A stretch of 64,000 bases of DNA, taken from the NCBI GenBank assembly GCA_015501595.1, contig JADNRX010000132.1:1-64000 (forward strand), given 5' to 3'. The first letter of the stretch is position 1. Each line of letters opens with the position of its first letter. The translations under genes and the position numbers were made by a program. Under the pieces are notes generated by a model. That model saw nothing but the letters and a program-made list of their open reading frames with translations. It did no database searches and had not been told where the DNA came from. Below, piece by piece: positions 46,938 through 58,915 of the stretch. This stretch comes from Hymenopellis radicata (taxonomy: Eukaryota > Basidiomycota > Agaricomycetes > Agaricales > Physalacriaceae).

Positions 46938-48164
46938 ATGTCCATCCAGACCCTCAAAGATATCACAGCCGGCACCGCTGGGGGCATCTGCCAGGCGCGT
47001 TTCCTCGCCGCCTCCCCCCTACACGCACGAGTCCTAATAACGAATGGCAATTATGACTAGGTTCTGGTCGGACAGCCGTTCGACATTGTCAAAGTCGTGA
47101 GTGGGCCGCGTTTATCGCTGAGAACCCCATCGTTATTAAAATGCTTAGCGAATGCAAACGGCTCCCAAGGGCACGTACAAGGGCATGCTGGATTGTGCTG
47201 GGGGTATCATGAAGAACGAGGGTCCTCTGGCGTTTTACAAGGTACGCGAATTAGCTGTTACCCTCTGGTTTATGCTGTTACACATCCTCCCTAGGGAACT
47301 CTAACGCCGCTATTGGGCATCGGTGTCTGCGTATCCATCCAGTTCGGAGTCATCGAGTGGATGAAGCGGTTCTACGCCGAACAAAACATCAAGAACGGGT
47401 TCGGAGGTCCATCAGGACTTAATCTCACAGGCGCCCAACTCGTCGTTTCTGGTGTTGCCGCGGGCCTAGCCAACGGCGTCGTATCTGGCCCCGTAGAGCA
47501 CATCCGTATACGTGCGTACACGTCCGACTTGCCTTCAATAACTAACGTTATTCTCCGCTCAGGACTGCAGACTCAGCCCGCAAAGAACCCAACATACGCT
47601 GGTCCCTATGACGCGATCAAAAAGATCTTCTCCTCGCACGGAATCCAGGGAATATACAAAGGCCAAGCAGTCACCCTCCTCCGCGAAGCCACGGGCTACG
47701 GCGTCTATTTCCTCGCCTATGAGAAACTCGTGCAGCGTGAAATGGCGACAAAAGGCATAAAACGCGACCAGATCAGTCCTGTAAACGCCGTCCTATACGG
47801 CGCGGCTGCGGGATATGCTGTGCGTTCCCTCTACATCTTTCACTTCTGGACCCCCCTCTAATCGCGTTAATAGCTCTGGGCCGTCATTTATCCCATAGAT
47901 ATGGTCAAATCCCGCATGCAAACGGACGGCTTCTCACCGTCCACTGGCCAAAAGTACTCATCGACGTGGAACTGTGTGAGCACTGTATGGCGCACAGAGG
48001 GAATCAAGGCCTTTACGCGTGGTCTCGGTCCCACGCTCATCAGGTGAGCTCCCTTGGATTTCACCGACGCGTCCGTTCTCACTCCTCACAGGTCGCCCTT
48101 CGCAAATGGCGCCACATTCCTTGGCTTCGAAATGGCCATCCGCGTCCTCAACCCATCATCATAG
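46938..48164 (+). CDS. Mitochondrial carrier protein, YMC1/2-like
   Basis: Seven exons join in frame: 46938-46994, 47061-47096, 47149-47241, 47295-47511, 47563-47819, 47874-48043 and 48092-48164, giving 300 aa, the normal length of SLC25 carriers. The three signature motifs are present in the three repeats: QPFDIVKVRMQ, GPVEHIRIRLQ and YPIDMVKSRMQ. The second repeat has E for the usual D and G for the usual leading hydrophobic context, as in some members. The N-terminus KDITAGTAGGICQVLVGQPF and AFYKGTLTPLLGIG closely resemble Ymc1/Ymc2-type inner-membrane carriers, linked to glycine or amino-acid transport. The first intron uses a GC donor (CAG|GCGCGT). Substrate not determined. Confidence 0.9.
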
Positions 48165-48823
48165 AACACCCTATCTATCTATACGTATTCCTATCTATCC
48201 TTAGATGCTATAACCGGTCGCGAGCATTGCGTAGATCAAGCTTCGACATCCTCGCTCAACTTGAGGGCCCTAAAGTACCTGTAGGCTGAGTGCCATCATG
48301 TTACCTGCAAACAACCTACAGTATAAGCATGACAGACCTGCAGCAAGCTGAGAGTTTGATGTCTTCCTTCCTGCCATCCTGTATCTAGATCTTCAAAGCT
48401 GCATGCCTGGATCCTTCCTCAGAGGCAAGCTGCAGGCAAGCAAACTGGTTAAATTCCAGACAGCTCAACGTGCCGTTTTATGTTTCCTACATTGTTAAGG
48501 GGGTAAAAATACATGAAATATATTCTACATAGATCTTATCTGGGGCACTGGAATCCTGTGAGGAAGCAAGAAAGTTGTATTTCTCGTAATGCCGTAGTTG
48601 TGCCACCTTCCTGGGGCAGTGGACTCTGACAGGGATACACTAATCGAATCTACTAAATAATGCTGGTATACATGGTACAAACAGCTATGTCCTCATCTCC
48701 AAAGCTCAAAGCACAACAAAACGAATCATCCTCCCGGTCCATAAAAGTTGAAGTCTCCACCACTATAGCTGTCACTATGGCGTCAGTAAAAAAACGACAC
48801 TGCGAAATGAGCTGATGGATTTA
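48165..48823. other. Intergenic region between convergent carrier and Zn2Cys6 genes
   Basis: Carrier and Zn2Cys6 regulator 1 converge here. I see no gene or repeat. It should hold the two 3' ends. Confidence 0.6.
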
Positions 48824-51800
48824 CTAGGATGGATGCAATGCCTCCCACATTCCCAGTGGGGGATACCCTCCCGCGGGGGCCGCAAACCCGTCGGCATGCG
48901 GTTCAGCACCGACATCATGATCATACGGCTGCTGTGGCACCGGAGACGATGAATACTGCTGAAATGTTAGTCCACGTTCGCATGATACATCAGACCACGA
49001 AACCTGGTCTTGATAGTACGCTCCATACACGGGCGGCGCGTACGAGGTGACAGTCGTATTCTGTTGTTGCACCACAAAATTTGTGCCATCGGGGGTGTCA
49101 TACGGCACGTACGAATGCACCACAGGCTCGGGAGTGAAGACGGTGTTAACAGGAACAGCAAAGACAGAATTCTGGTGAGTTTGCTGCGCCGGTTGTAGAG
49201 GATGGGCATAAGGCGGAAATTCGTTTTCCTCAGGTGGCTGGTAGCCTTTCGGTCTGCCCGTGCTTTTCGTAGGAGAGACGGGACGGGGCGAGGTATCATC
49301 AGTCATTAACCCAGCGATAATATCCCTGTAACAAGTGTTCAACCGGGGCAAGTGCCTCAAGGTAAGAGATCTTACCAGAAGATAAAAGCAGGTGGCGCGT
49401 TTCTGGACCTCTATTAAAGACAAATTCCTTCTTGAAGCGAGGGACTTACGGTCGTTTCTGACATCGTTTGAACATGTCAAGACAGACTTGAACAAACTTC
49501 ATCTCCTGCGTGGCGCTTGGTAGAGTACCTCCCGGTGGGACGCTCCAAGCACGCAGGAGAAGTATCATCGCAGCAGGATATAGATATGACTAATAACCGC
49601 AATGTAAGTCTCTACCTCGCTCGCCGGCGAGAGACCGACTTACAAGAATGTGCACATTCTCCAGATATCCTCTGTACTTTTGTGTTTCGACGATCCGCAT
49701 ACATGACAGCGCCGCATTTGAACAGATAGCCAACGACGGCAGGACAGTCTGTTTCTGATCAGGTCCAGGAATATACGGTCGGTGGGCCTGTATCTGCACG
49801 TAGTACATCGTGATATGGAGGAATGCAGACTGTCGAAAGAAATGCTCTTCCCTGCGACGTGGGTCCCAGCGCACTATAATGGATCAGTCTCAAACGCGCC
49901 GATTGACGAGAGACAGTGCACAAACAGGTATCAGGAAGCGCCGCTTGCCATTCATTCAGAGAAGAATCGAAGCCAGCGAGGATTTGGGCATCAGGTAGGC
50001 GGTTGGTTGTATAGACATGCAATGGACGTCTGACGGCGTACTAGTCGTTTTCAATCTACGGAAAGAACAAATATGGCGGCGAGAAGCTCACGGTGACGCC
50101 TAAAACATAAGACAATATTTGCATGAGCTTCATGAGCTGAACAAAAAATGAGATCGAAGATGGTTGGTCTTTTGGTTGAACGAAAGCATCATTCTCCCAA
50201 TACTCATCGTCGCATTCTATCGGATATTCAATATCGAACCTAGAGCTCGTTAGTCGACAGGTCAGCCAAGAATTCTCGAAGTACACTGACATCTGATAAT
50301 GTAGCGTAGGCGTGTGTCCAAATAGTGACGCGTAAGATATATCCAAGAACATGAGACACCTTGAAACGTGGGAACACATCATTTTCAGCGAAGAGAAGCA
50401 GCAATCGCACACACCAGAACACCCGTTTCCACAGTTCATCCTGCGCGTTTGGCGGGTTTGGACTCCGCATATGCATCCCTGCATCCTGGATGAGCCGAAA
50501 AGCAGTACCCAAATGAATCCACATGGTCCTCGCCGTCGGTATATGTTGGTGATAAGTTATATATAACTACAGAACGAAACGTTAAGAAGGCAGATGTGCA
50601 GATCCAGCATACTTACACAATACATCTGCATTTCCTGGAGAGACACCGGTCCATCTGGCGGTGGCGGGAGTGATATCTGATCGAAGTAAGGCCATCCAGC
50701 CATCTCCACGCCCTCGGTGAAGACGCGGCGATCATCGACCCACCTAGCACCGAGAGCACACACCATAAGAAGTGTCCCGCCGAACATCTCGTCGTGGTAA
50801 TGTACCTGGTCCTGGACTGCTTTCTCGAACGTGGGGCGATGAAGGAGTGGGAGGCACCAATTCTCGTGTTCAAAGTAGGCGTCGACGAGGGCCTTGAGCA
50901 AGTCCTCTTCGGGGAATTCATAGTCCTGCGTCGGATATCGATGCCGCGGGTTGTACCACTGAAACAAATGAGAATTGGATATAAAAAGATACAGGGAGTT
51001 ACTCACGGGCCGTGCGGCCCAGTGCTCGCCCTGCTTGAGAGAGAAGGATGGATTCAAAGACGGGCGTTTCCCAAGGTAATGCGCCCTTTGAGCAGCTACC
51101 ACCTGGATAAGGAATAAGGCACTATGATCGGAGTTATCATTCGCGAATCCATTAATCAAGTCAATATACGCACTTGGATTTACCAAAGTAACGCTGTCTT
51201 TGTGGGGCGAAGTTGAGGGTGCGATTGACGGCATAACTGAGCAGTATGGAGGTTTCTTCGTCGTTCGCTGCGGTCCGCTCGTGCTCGTCGTCGATGCTGC
51301 CCTCAGCGTCGTCCAGTTCTTGGTCAATATCGACTTCAGGAAGGAGCTACACATTGTGTCAGGAGGGGTAGAGGACACACAAATGGTGAGGACCTTCTTG
51401 AAGAGCTGGGTAAGCTTTTGCAGTCGGCTCTCCAGACTCTCGACGTATCTAGTCAACACTTAAACGATGGTCACCAGGAATGGCAGTAGGCGAGCTAACC
51501 CTTTCGCTGTACCGAGATTCTGCGAATTGAATCAAGCTCCGCCTCACGCGTCGGGGCGAGCAAATGGACGCACCCTCAACACCTCTACGTGCGTACAATG
51601 TACTTTCGAGTTCAAACAGTTGGTGCACTGATTTCCGGGCATTTCGACGCCATCGCCTTTGGTGTTGATAAGACAATTAGCAACATTCAATTGTCAATGA
51701 ACGGGACGGATCCATACAGCGAACTGCAAGTCATTTCAATCAGCTTTAGCTCTGACAGTCAAAACATAAACGCACTTTTCTTCCTTTTGCACTAGGGGGA

Positions 51801-51902
51801 TATCAGCGAGCATAGCAGGCCCTACAATGAGCACAATACCATATCACACGCACGCGTGAGGCGCCGCTTTTTGGATGCAGACCGGTCGTGCCGAGACGCC
51901 AT
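48824..51902 (-). CDS. Zn(II)2Cys6 fungal transcription factor 1
   Basis: Starts at ATG 51902 with a basic leader, KKRRLTRACDM, spread over tiny exons (51902-51840, 51791-51776, 51723-51703, 51656-51574, 51519-51500, then from 51448). Joined, they give the binuclear cluster CDMCKRKKIRC and CTNCLNSKVHC, then the coiled linker YVESLESRLQKLTQLFKK. Later exons carry the fungal-specific regulatory domain: FPEEDLLKALVDAYFEHEN, LLHRPTFEKAV, GGTLLMVCALGARW, DELWKRVFW, YPIECDDEYW and LRWDP. The end (stop at 48824) is Pro/Gln/Tyr-rich, like an activation region. About 15 introns of 36-60 nt are needed; most fit GT-AG and keep frame, though I have not fixed every one. Clearly paralogous to the gene at 59354-62412. 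Regulated pathway unknown. Confidence 0.85.
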
Positions 51903-52936
51903 TGTGGGCAGCTGGATGGCGCGCGATGTCGTTACAAGTACTGGGCGGAGACGAAGGAAATCAGCGGCCTGGACGTTGGTGGTGGCGAAAGATGGGAGCA
52001 AGTCTGCGACATGCCCAGTGCACTGGCAGTTGTAGAGGTCCGTAAGCTAGGGACACATTTGATTCGGCCTAAATGGTACGCGTACGTAAGTCGGTACCAG
52101 CAGTTTAGTCGTACAGACAGGGCGGATTTCGCTTGCATTACTATATCTCGGTTGGGGAATCACTTGACTCACGGGTACGCGGAGATAATGGCTGGAAAGC
52201 ATGCTTACAACCGCGGACGAGTTCGAGTTTCACGACAAAATCTCTTTTATTTCCGGAGAGATACAATAGTAAGACGTGCCGTTAGAGTTATGATACCATC
52301 ATCCGTTGCAATGATGATGAGCCAAACACTGACAGTGGGTATGAAGATCAGAACGGAGTAGCCGCTGGGAGATCCTGATTCTTTAGGCTTTGACGAACAG
52401 GGTGAGGACTAGCCTAGAGGCGAAGCCCACACATATTCTGCAAGTCAAGCAAAGACTCTCACCACTCCAAAGTCTCTGGCCAGTAATTTTGGAATTGAAA
52501 ACCGAGTAGTCAACGTATACGTACCAAAATCAAAGGCAATCCGCGAAGAATCATGAGAAGCTCGTCTGACAGTTGATGAGGACTGGATCCAGGATCCGTA
52601 ATATTGAAAGACCTAGCGGCAATCCAGCCTGCGGACGCATACATCAATAGCATCGGGTAGCAAGGGTAAGTAATAGATGGCGAAGGTCTTCCGCGTGTTG
52701 AACGCTACTATGCCCTGGCGGAATTCGAGATGACAGATACCGACTAGAACGAAGAACCGTAGTACTGAATTGAGCACCAGAGAAGATGAGTTGCCAATGT
52801 GAAGATTTAGCTTCGTAGCAGGACTGACTTGCTGTCGATCATAGTGATGATCACGCATCAGTGCCAGCCCTCAGCCGGGCACCCTTTAAACACCTCAATA
52901 TTGCCCTGATGCGATAAAATCGTGAAACCGACTTGC
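51903..52936. other. Intergenic region upstream of Zn2Cys6 factor 1
   Basis: A plus-strand frame of 157 codons (51888-52361) overlaps the start of regulator 1 and shows no recognisable features. I treat it as chance. The rest shows no gene. Both flanking genes are on the minus strand. Confidence 0.45.
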
Positions 52937-53823
52937 CTAATGCTCATCATCCATCGAGAGCCAAATACGTTCAAGAACACCCTCAACCATCTCCCTTTCA
53001 ACCACCGACAGGCGTTCACCCTGTTCAAGAATCTTACAGAGAGCCTCTGCACCACGCTGCCCTAAATCGCAGAGAGATATGACCGTGCACAGGTACCAGA
53101 ACGCGTCCTTTCTCGCCAGGTAATCCACCTCCGGATCACCTGTCAGCACAGCAATGGCAGCCAAACCAATTTCTTTGCGCGCATCCGAATCAAGGAGTGA
53201 GAGAGCGCGTTGAACAAGACGAAGGAGAGCCGGTCGCGAGTCTGAACTATCAGCAGTGAACTTGAGCGCGTCCGTGCTAAGCTTAAGAAAAGCTTTCAAG
53301 GCAGGGTATAATATGCCATCGACGAGGGCGAAGGCCATATCAGGTACTAGACGCGTATTGAGCGTGTCCAGTTTGGAAGACGAGGAAAGCGACGCCGTAA
53401 GTGCGCGCGTGAGAATGCACGGAAGATCAGACGTAGGAGGTGGTGGTGGCAGCGGTGCAGGAGTCGGGGAGGGCGCTCGAGGTTGTTTTCCGCGTTTGTT
53501 TGAAGGTTTATCACGCTGCAAGTCGTCCGCGCGGAGGTCGCGCAGTTGTTCCTCCAGAGATAGCGCCAAAGCACGCCAATCTTTCGACCTTTGGTCTTCA
53601 TCGCCCCGCGCCCATCCTTTCAAGTCAAGAGCGTAGGCTATTGCACGGTAAGAATTGAGTAAAAATAGTAAGGAAAACGGACAATCAATAGCCTGTCCTT
53701 CTGGTTTATGTTTCAAAGCACATAGAGCCTGCGCAGTCAGTTATACAAATGAAGCAAAGAGATTTGAGCGTATACACGTACAACGGCAATACGAAGACGA
53801 TCTCCAGCTGATGGGAAGTACAT
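52937..53823 (-). CDS. Unknown alpha-helical protein, 277 aa
   Basis: Two exons, 53823-53782 (MYFPSAGDRLRIAV) and 53728-52937, are joined across a 53-nt intron with a GTACGT donor and GCGCAG acceptor. The product is rich in predicted helices, with a Pro-rich break (PSPTPAPLPPPPPTSDLP) near residue 115. The C-terminal half (LALVDGILYPALK-like, then RKEIGLAAIAVLTGDPEVDY and DLGQRGAEALCKIL) has the spacing of HEAT/ARM-like helical repeats. No family recognised. The start could lie further upstream. Confidence 0.6.
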
Positions 53824-54454
53824 TGGCAGCAATGCTAGCTACCGAACAAGCTTGACTTGGAGGAAACGAAACAAAACATGTTGATGCCTATTTGGGTGCC
53901 TGCCTACTGGGCCTTTTTACCACCAACCTCCCTCGAGAATTCACCTTGGTGTCTTGAAACTCCTGCTTCAGCTTCGGAGTCCTTCCTTTAGCGCCGCCGC
54001 GGTTTCGTCCTTTCGGAACGCGTATCTAGCAAAGAAGGACAGCTCTGTGCTTTGCCACAACCACCCATGAACGCGCCCAAACTTGATTCTCCAGTCTCCG
54101 CTCAGACGAGTCATCAGGTTCCCTGCTAATACTATATAAATACGCGCCTCACTAGCTAGGTTCTGTCAACATCCCCTGCTTTACATCCGTAGTGCTCCTG
54201 AATAACACTGGACGATTATGGCGAACGCGTCGCTTCCCGTCTTGGCCATACGTGCTTGCCCATCGTCACTCTTCAGTGGGCCACTCGGTCAGAATGGAGC
54301 GAATAAAGTCGTCCATTTCAGACGTCAAAAGAGAACTGTCATCGGGCCTTACAGTAGAAGGCACTTCAGAGACAATATTTGAGAGTAGTGAAAGAAGAAG
54401 GGTGAGACGAGTGGACGTGAATCCAAAGATTCCAGCAGGTATACCTCTATAACA
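53824..54454. other. Intergenic region upstream of unknown helical protein
   Basis: Includes an 86-codon plus-strand frame (54192-54452) without recognisable features, a TATATAAAT motif near 54133 and an HAD gene 3' end beyond. No gene is called. Confidence 0.4.
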
Positions 54455-55398
54455 TTACTTGTCGTATAGCGGAAGACCCCACTCTTCTGGGACGAAATCC
54501 TCTATTGATTTCAAGATCTTGTCTGCAATCTCCTCCCCGTCGTACTTGACGTTCAGGAGATTAGTATCAGGGACCCAGATAACTAAAATCATCATATGAA
54601 GAAGAGTGAAACTGTGATACCAGGACGAACATACCCTTCATCCCGGCTCGCTTGCCAGCCTGCATCCCTGGGAGACCGTCTTCAAAGACTAGTCCGCGAG
54701 CACGCTCGGCAACATGTTCGGAAGACAGGTCCCCTTGTAACGGACCCACGTCCCGACCCAGGAGAGCAGCCGCGGTCAAGAATATATCAGGATTTGGCTT
54801 TCCCCGCACTCCGGCGAGATCGTCATCTGCACATACAATGCGTCCTTCGAACAACCCAAAGACATGACCGAGGTGACCAGTCTTCATGTCATAGTTTCTC
54901 CGGCGGATCCCGTGGCGACTGCAATTGGTATATTGTGTTTCTTGAGATGGGTTATCAGTTTTTCGACGCCGGGGAGGAGGGGAACTGTGGGCCACGCTTC
55001 ATCTTGCAATCTATTGCGTTCTACGAGGTACTCTTCAAGTGTGAGGGAGATGTCTGGGAAGAATGAGAGTAGATGGAGAGCGGCCTCTCGTTCAGCTACA
55101 ACGCGTTTAGGTTTAACCAATTGAACCGACAAGGAGGACGTGCACGTACGTTTTCCCATACAGCCGGCTTTCATATCCCAAGTCATCTCCTTTCCGTATT
55201 TGCTAAGAATAGCGTCTAAAAATGCGTTGAATTCAAGCGTTGAGCACGTAGAGACAGAGACGAACTGGTAACATCCGAGTAGATCTTTTCCGAATCGATC
55301 ATAAGACCTATACGCGATACAATTATCAACAAAGGCAACCAATACTTGATAGACGACGCGCCGTCCATATCAAAGAGAACATATTCTATCTTTGCCAT
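54455..55398 (-). pseudogene. HAD-family phosphatase (pseudouridine-5'-phosphatase/HDHD1-like), frameshifted
   Basis: The minus-strand exons read MAKIEYVLFDMDG, then LMIDSEKIYSDVTN (HAD motif I DxDG), a cap domain (KYGKEMTWDMKAGCMGK, LLSFFPDISLTLEEYLVERN), motif II in IPIAVATGS, motif III lysine in RGKPNPDIF, and motif IV VFEDGLPGMQAGKRAG, ending LPLYDK with stop at 54455. The set matches fungal pseudouridine-5'-monophosphatase-like HAD hydrolases. At about 54905, directly after VATGS, one nucleotide is missing: the continuation RRRNYDMKTGHLGHVF is in another frame. No intron can explain it. The gene is either recently inactivated or carries an assembly error. The first intron has a GC donor (GACG|GCGCGT, 55361-55308). 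Confidence 0.82.
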
Positions 55399-55766
55399 GA
55401 TCAAAGCAGCGAACGAGCCGAACGAGAGGATATTGGTGATGAAGGTTTGAAGGCAAGCCTCGGTCCGCTTTCCGAGGTCTGCTTCGGCCGGCCGGCATGA
55501 GTTTAAGATAAGATAAGATTTAACGCCTTGATTTCCGGTCCGGACTCTCCGTGCTTTCTCTCCATCTCTGCCAGTACAATATTTTAATTTAATCAAATCC
55601 TTCAGACCTTTCTCTCATCATTCGCGCAACTAATGGAGAAGGACAAGATTCTGAAAGAGTTTTTGGGTGCAGTCCAACTGCGTACCGAAGGAGCCAAGTA
55701 TAAATTCATTGAATTCCACGTCCTACGTTCAACTTACTCTTTTTTGTTAGTCCTCTCGAGGAGATC
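55399..55766. other. Divergent promoter region, HAD gene and F-box gene
   Basis: The HAD gene reads left and the F-box gene reads right, so this 0.37-kb stretch holds both promoters. It contains a palindromic GGCCGGCCGGC-like run near 55489. No gene called. Confidence 0.45.
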
Positions 55767-57164
55767 ATGGTCTCCCTCAAAGATCACTTCCCCCCACTCC
55801 GCGACGATCGTCTACCTACCAGCTCCACCTCGGACATCGACTGTGTCGTCAGTGACCTGCACCGGCTCATAACAGCCATGAAAATCCACCGAAATGCGCT
55901 CGTTCCCGTCCACCAGCTCCCCGACGACGTTCTCTCTCTGATATTCAGGTACCACTGCTTCGGAGACCACGAAACAAGCATATACACCCACCCACACTGG
56001 GCGAAGATCATGTATGTGTGCAGACGGTGGTACGATCTGGTCGTGCACGACGGCTTCCTATGGAGCTTTATCGATGCGGATGGAGGTTTCCATCGAGCAG
56101 ATCGCATAGATATGCAGATAAAGCGATCCGGGAACTACCCTCTGTCGATCCATCACAGTTTTTCCAAGGACTTGGATATATATCCGGTAGTGTTGGTACC
56201 CGAAATTCGACGCATCGCCGCTCTTCACTCAACTGCATCGTGGTCACACACTGCCGTGATATTGAAACACCTCTCGGCATCGGAGTCGAACTTGCCCCCA
56301 CTTCATACGCTGCGTATAGAGACGTATCGCGATACCGACGATACGCCGAGAGTTGTATTGCCAGACACCTTCTTGAGGCTTCCAAGCCTGCGATGTTTGA
56401 TCCTCAGCGGCGATGTACGGTTTTCCGTTTCCCTTCTACCCCACCATCTCGTTGTACTCGATGTTGACTGCGATCGCGACGAACCGCGTACAGATATATG
56501 GTTCTTTCTCAGCCTCTTGCCGCATATGTCCAACCTGCAGATACTAAAGGTGAAAAACCTTGTTTCTGTCCATGGTGGGCAACAATTTCCCGTCACCCTT
56601 CCTGTTGTCAATCTTCCAAAACTCTCCGAGCTTTCCCTTACCAATGTGATGGATGTCCTTCACATTTTCTTGCTCGTTTTGCGGATACCCGCAACGAGCC
56701 TCATCCATCTTGGGAGTCAAACACTGGTGGATCACGCCGCTCTGGTCTCCCCCATCTTACTATCCCACTTGCGACGAAGATGGATGGCCCCTGGAATTGC
56801 GCCTTTGCGAATGTTGAGATTGGTGGCTAGGATGCATACAACTCGCCGACATAACCTTATTGTCGAAGGTTTCAGCCACATAGACAAGAAGCTTCCCAGC
56901 TCTATCGATCCCAGCACAGCGGACTTTTCCATGCGCTTATTCTACATTCGGGGCAAGTATCGAAATCGAGTATGCAGGCGTCTGTTCCGAGCAGTCGGAA
57001 AAGACGTACAGGTACTCCACGTGCAAAACATCACCGCTCTAACCATGGGATGGTGGAAAGTCGCCCTCCTGAATCTTCCCTCCCTGGTCGAAGTGCGCCT
57101 GTCTGCAGACTTGAAGAAGATCCCTGGTTTCGAGGAACCTCGAAATGAAGAATTTGACGATTAG
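55767..57164 (+). CDS. F-box protein, 465 aa
   Basis: Single uninterrupted exon from ATG 55767 to the stop at 57164, unusual among the intron-rich neighbours. An N-terminal helix precedes an F-box at about residues 48-105: VHQLPDDVLSLIFRYH, W-A-K-I-MYVCRRWYDLVVHDG and LWSFID. The remainder has leucine-rich spacing (PSLRCLILSGDVRF, MSNLQILKVKNLVS, LPKLSELSLTNVM), as in the F-box/LRR proteins expanded in Agaricomycetes. The product would act as a substrate adapter of an SCF ubiquitin ligase; its substrate is unknown. The last part (VQVLHVQNITALTMGWWKV, LPSLVEVRLS) keeps the same pattern. Confidence 0.85.
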   Translation: MVSLKDHFPPLRDDRLPTSSTSDIDCVVSDLHRLITAMKIHRNALVPVHQLPDDVLSLIFRYHCFGDHETSIYTHPHWAKIMYVCRRWYDLVVHDGFLWSFIDADGGFHRADRIDMQIKRSGNYPLSIHHSFSKDLDIYPVVLVPEIRRIAALHSTASWSHTAVILKHLSASESNLPPLHTLRIETYRDTDDTPRVVLPDTFLRLPSLRCLILSGDVRFSVSLLPHHLVVLDVDCDRDEPRTDIWFFLSLLPHMSNLQILKVKNLVSVHGGQQFPVTLPVVNLPKLSELSLTNVMDVLHIFLLVLRIPATSLIHLGSQTLVDHAALVSPILLSHLRRRWMAPGIAPLRMLRLVARMHTTRRHNLIVEGFSHIDKKLPSSIDPSTADFSMRLFYIRGKYRNRVCRRLFRAVGKDVQVLHVQNITALTMGWWKVALLNLPSLVEVRLSADLKKIPGFEEPRNEEFDD

Positions 57165-57244
57165 ATGTTCTGGATCCAACAAAATGTGTTCGTTGTATTC
57201 GTCGCGTAGTTGTGCTAGCTGCGAGTACAGGCGTCTATCTAATG

Positions 57245-58879
57245 TTATCCAATCCAACCTTCGTACTAACGCACAGTAAGCAGTCAACTCGCGATCTAGC
57301 AAAACACGCTTCACGAACCTGATTAGTGGTTTTCGCTGCAAGTCTTCCAGTAAGCTCCTTCGCAGCAAAGATGGGCCAATGCGGGTTCTGCAACAAAATT
57401 CGTGCCAAGAAGACGACATCGGCCTGACCGTTCGTTATAATTGACTCGGCTGCTGCTGGGCTGATGATCTTTCCGACAGCTGCAACGTGGAGGTCCGGAT
57501 GCGCCTTCTTGATCGCTTCCGCGTATGGGACCTGCATAATTTAAGCTTTAACGATGGTATAAGGGTACTATGAATGTCACTGACCTGATAACCTTCGATA
57601 CTGGGGAGGATATACTGCTCAGGATTATTTCCCCCAGCAGAACAGTCAACAAGATCGACGCCGATCTTCTTCATCTCTCCTGCAAAGAGGATACTCTGCT
57701 CGATGCCCCAGTACTTCCAAGTACCGTCATTCGCACGCTCAGAAGCGTCGCCCCATTCCGTAGCGCTAATGCGCACAAACATTGGCTTGTCCCAGACCTC
57801 GCGACAGCGTTTGAGAAGTCGAAGCGGGAAACGGAACCGGTTCTCAAGGGGCTGGCCACCGTACTCGTCCGTCCTGAGATTCGAGAAGGGCGAAAGGAAG
57901 GAAGTAAGCAGATAACCGTGGGCCGCATGGATCTCTATGAAATCAAATCCAATCTTCTTGCAGCGTTGAATAGCTGCTACGTAGGCGTCTTCGACGCGGT
58001 GCATGTCATCCAGAGTCATTTCTTTCGGGAGGTTATGTTCCTCGTTGAATCTCAAATCACAAGGACCATAAACTTGGGAAACGTCAGCTAGAAAACGATA
58101 TTAATGTGCGATACGCACCAGTATACGGCCATTCACCCTCTTCGACAGAAGCAACATTCTTTCCCGCGATCTTGGCCAACCATGGCGGTAAAGAGCCAGA
58201 CTGTTGTATATCATCAGCAACGCCTTTTCTCTACGAGCAATTACTTCAGACCTTTCTGCCACCATGTCCCAGTTGAGCACCAATCAATGTCTGCTGGCCG
58301 TGACAGAAATCCACGATACGCTTCAACATAGGGATATGGTCGTCACTCCAGATACCCTGTACAGCGCCTGAGACGAGCTGATATCAGTCTTTTCAATAGC
58401 GACGAACCGCATCATTAGGTGTGACGCGTCCTTCAGGAAGAACCGCTAGGCCTTCAGTGCAAATCCCACCAATACCTCTTGTGGCGAAACCCTAGGGCAG
58501 ATTTCGAGAAAACTTCATAAAAACTAGTATTAAGGACACTCACGCCAAGATGAACGAGATGCCAGTCGGTCATATGCCCTTCCTTGGAACTGCACATCCC
58601 CATCGGAGACTAGGCGGGAACGCAGGGATAAGTCAATGTCGACAAGGATATCCGTTGATACATACCACGAACATACGGTTCTTGAAGGTCACCCCACGAA
58701 TAGTGATAGGCTGGAACAATTTTGGGACAGGTTCGTCCTCCTAAACGCGCCGGCGTGAATGGAGAGCACCGCATGCGAAAATTGTATTGGCTTACCTTGG
58801 GAATGAATGTACCGACGGGTGGTTCGTTCAGTGGAAAGAATTGGTACGCGCCATCGAGGGAGGGCATGAGGGAAGTCAT
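57245..58879 (-). CDS. NADH:flavin oxidoreductase, Old Yellow Enzyme family
   Basis: Read from about 58879 (MTSLMPSLDGAYQFFPL) to the stop at 57245. Exons give KLFQPITIRGVTFKNRMFV, SPMGMCSSKEGHMTDWHLVH, RGIGGICTEGLAVLPEGRVT and NDA. Then come the FMN-domain core HGQQTLIGAQLGHGGRK (partly seen), IEIHAAHGYLLTSFLSPFSN, RTDEYGG and SLENRFRF-type PLENRFRFPLRLL. The end contains DLVDCSAGGNN, VAAVGKII and ADVVFLARILLQNPHWP. These are hallmarks of the NamA/YqjM-like class, an (alpha/beta)8 FMN enzyme reducing activated alkenes with NAD(P)H. At least six short introns are needed. An upstream in-frame ATG at 58915 is an alternative start. The last intron (GTTCGT to GTTAG) leads to a short YEGWIG end. 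Confidence 0.82.
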
Positions 58880-58915
58880 GGTTATAAGACTTGAAGGAAG
58901 TTCAGATAGATGCAA

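Noticed and set aside
51888..52361. 157-codon plus-strand frame
   Set aside because: Overlaps the zinc-cluster start of regulator 1 on the other strand; no features.
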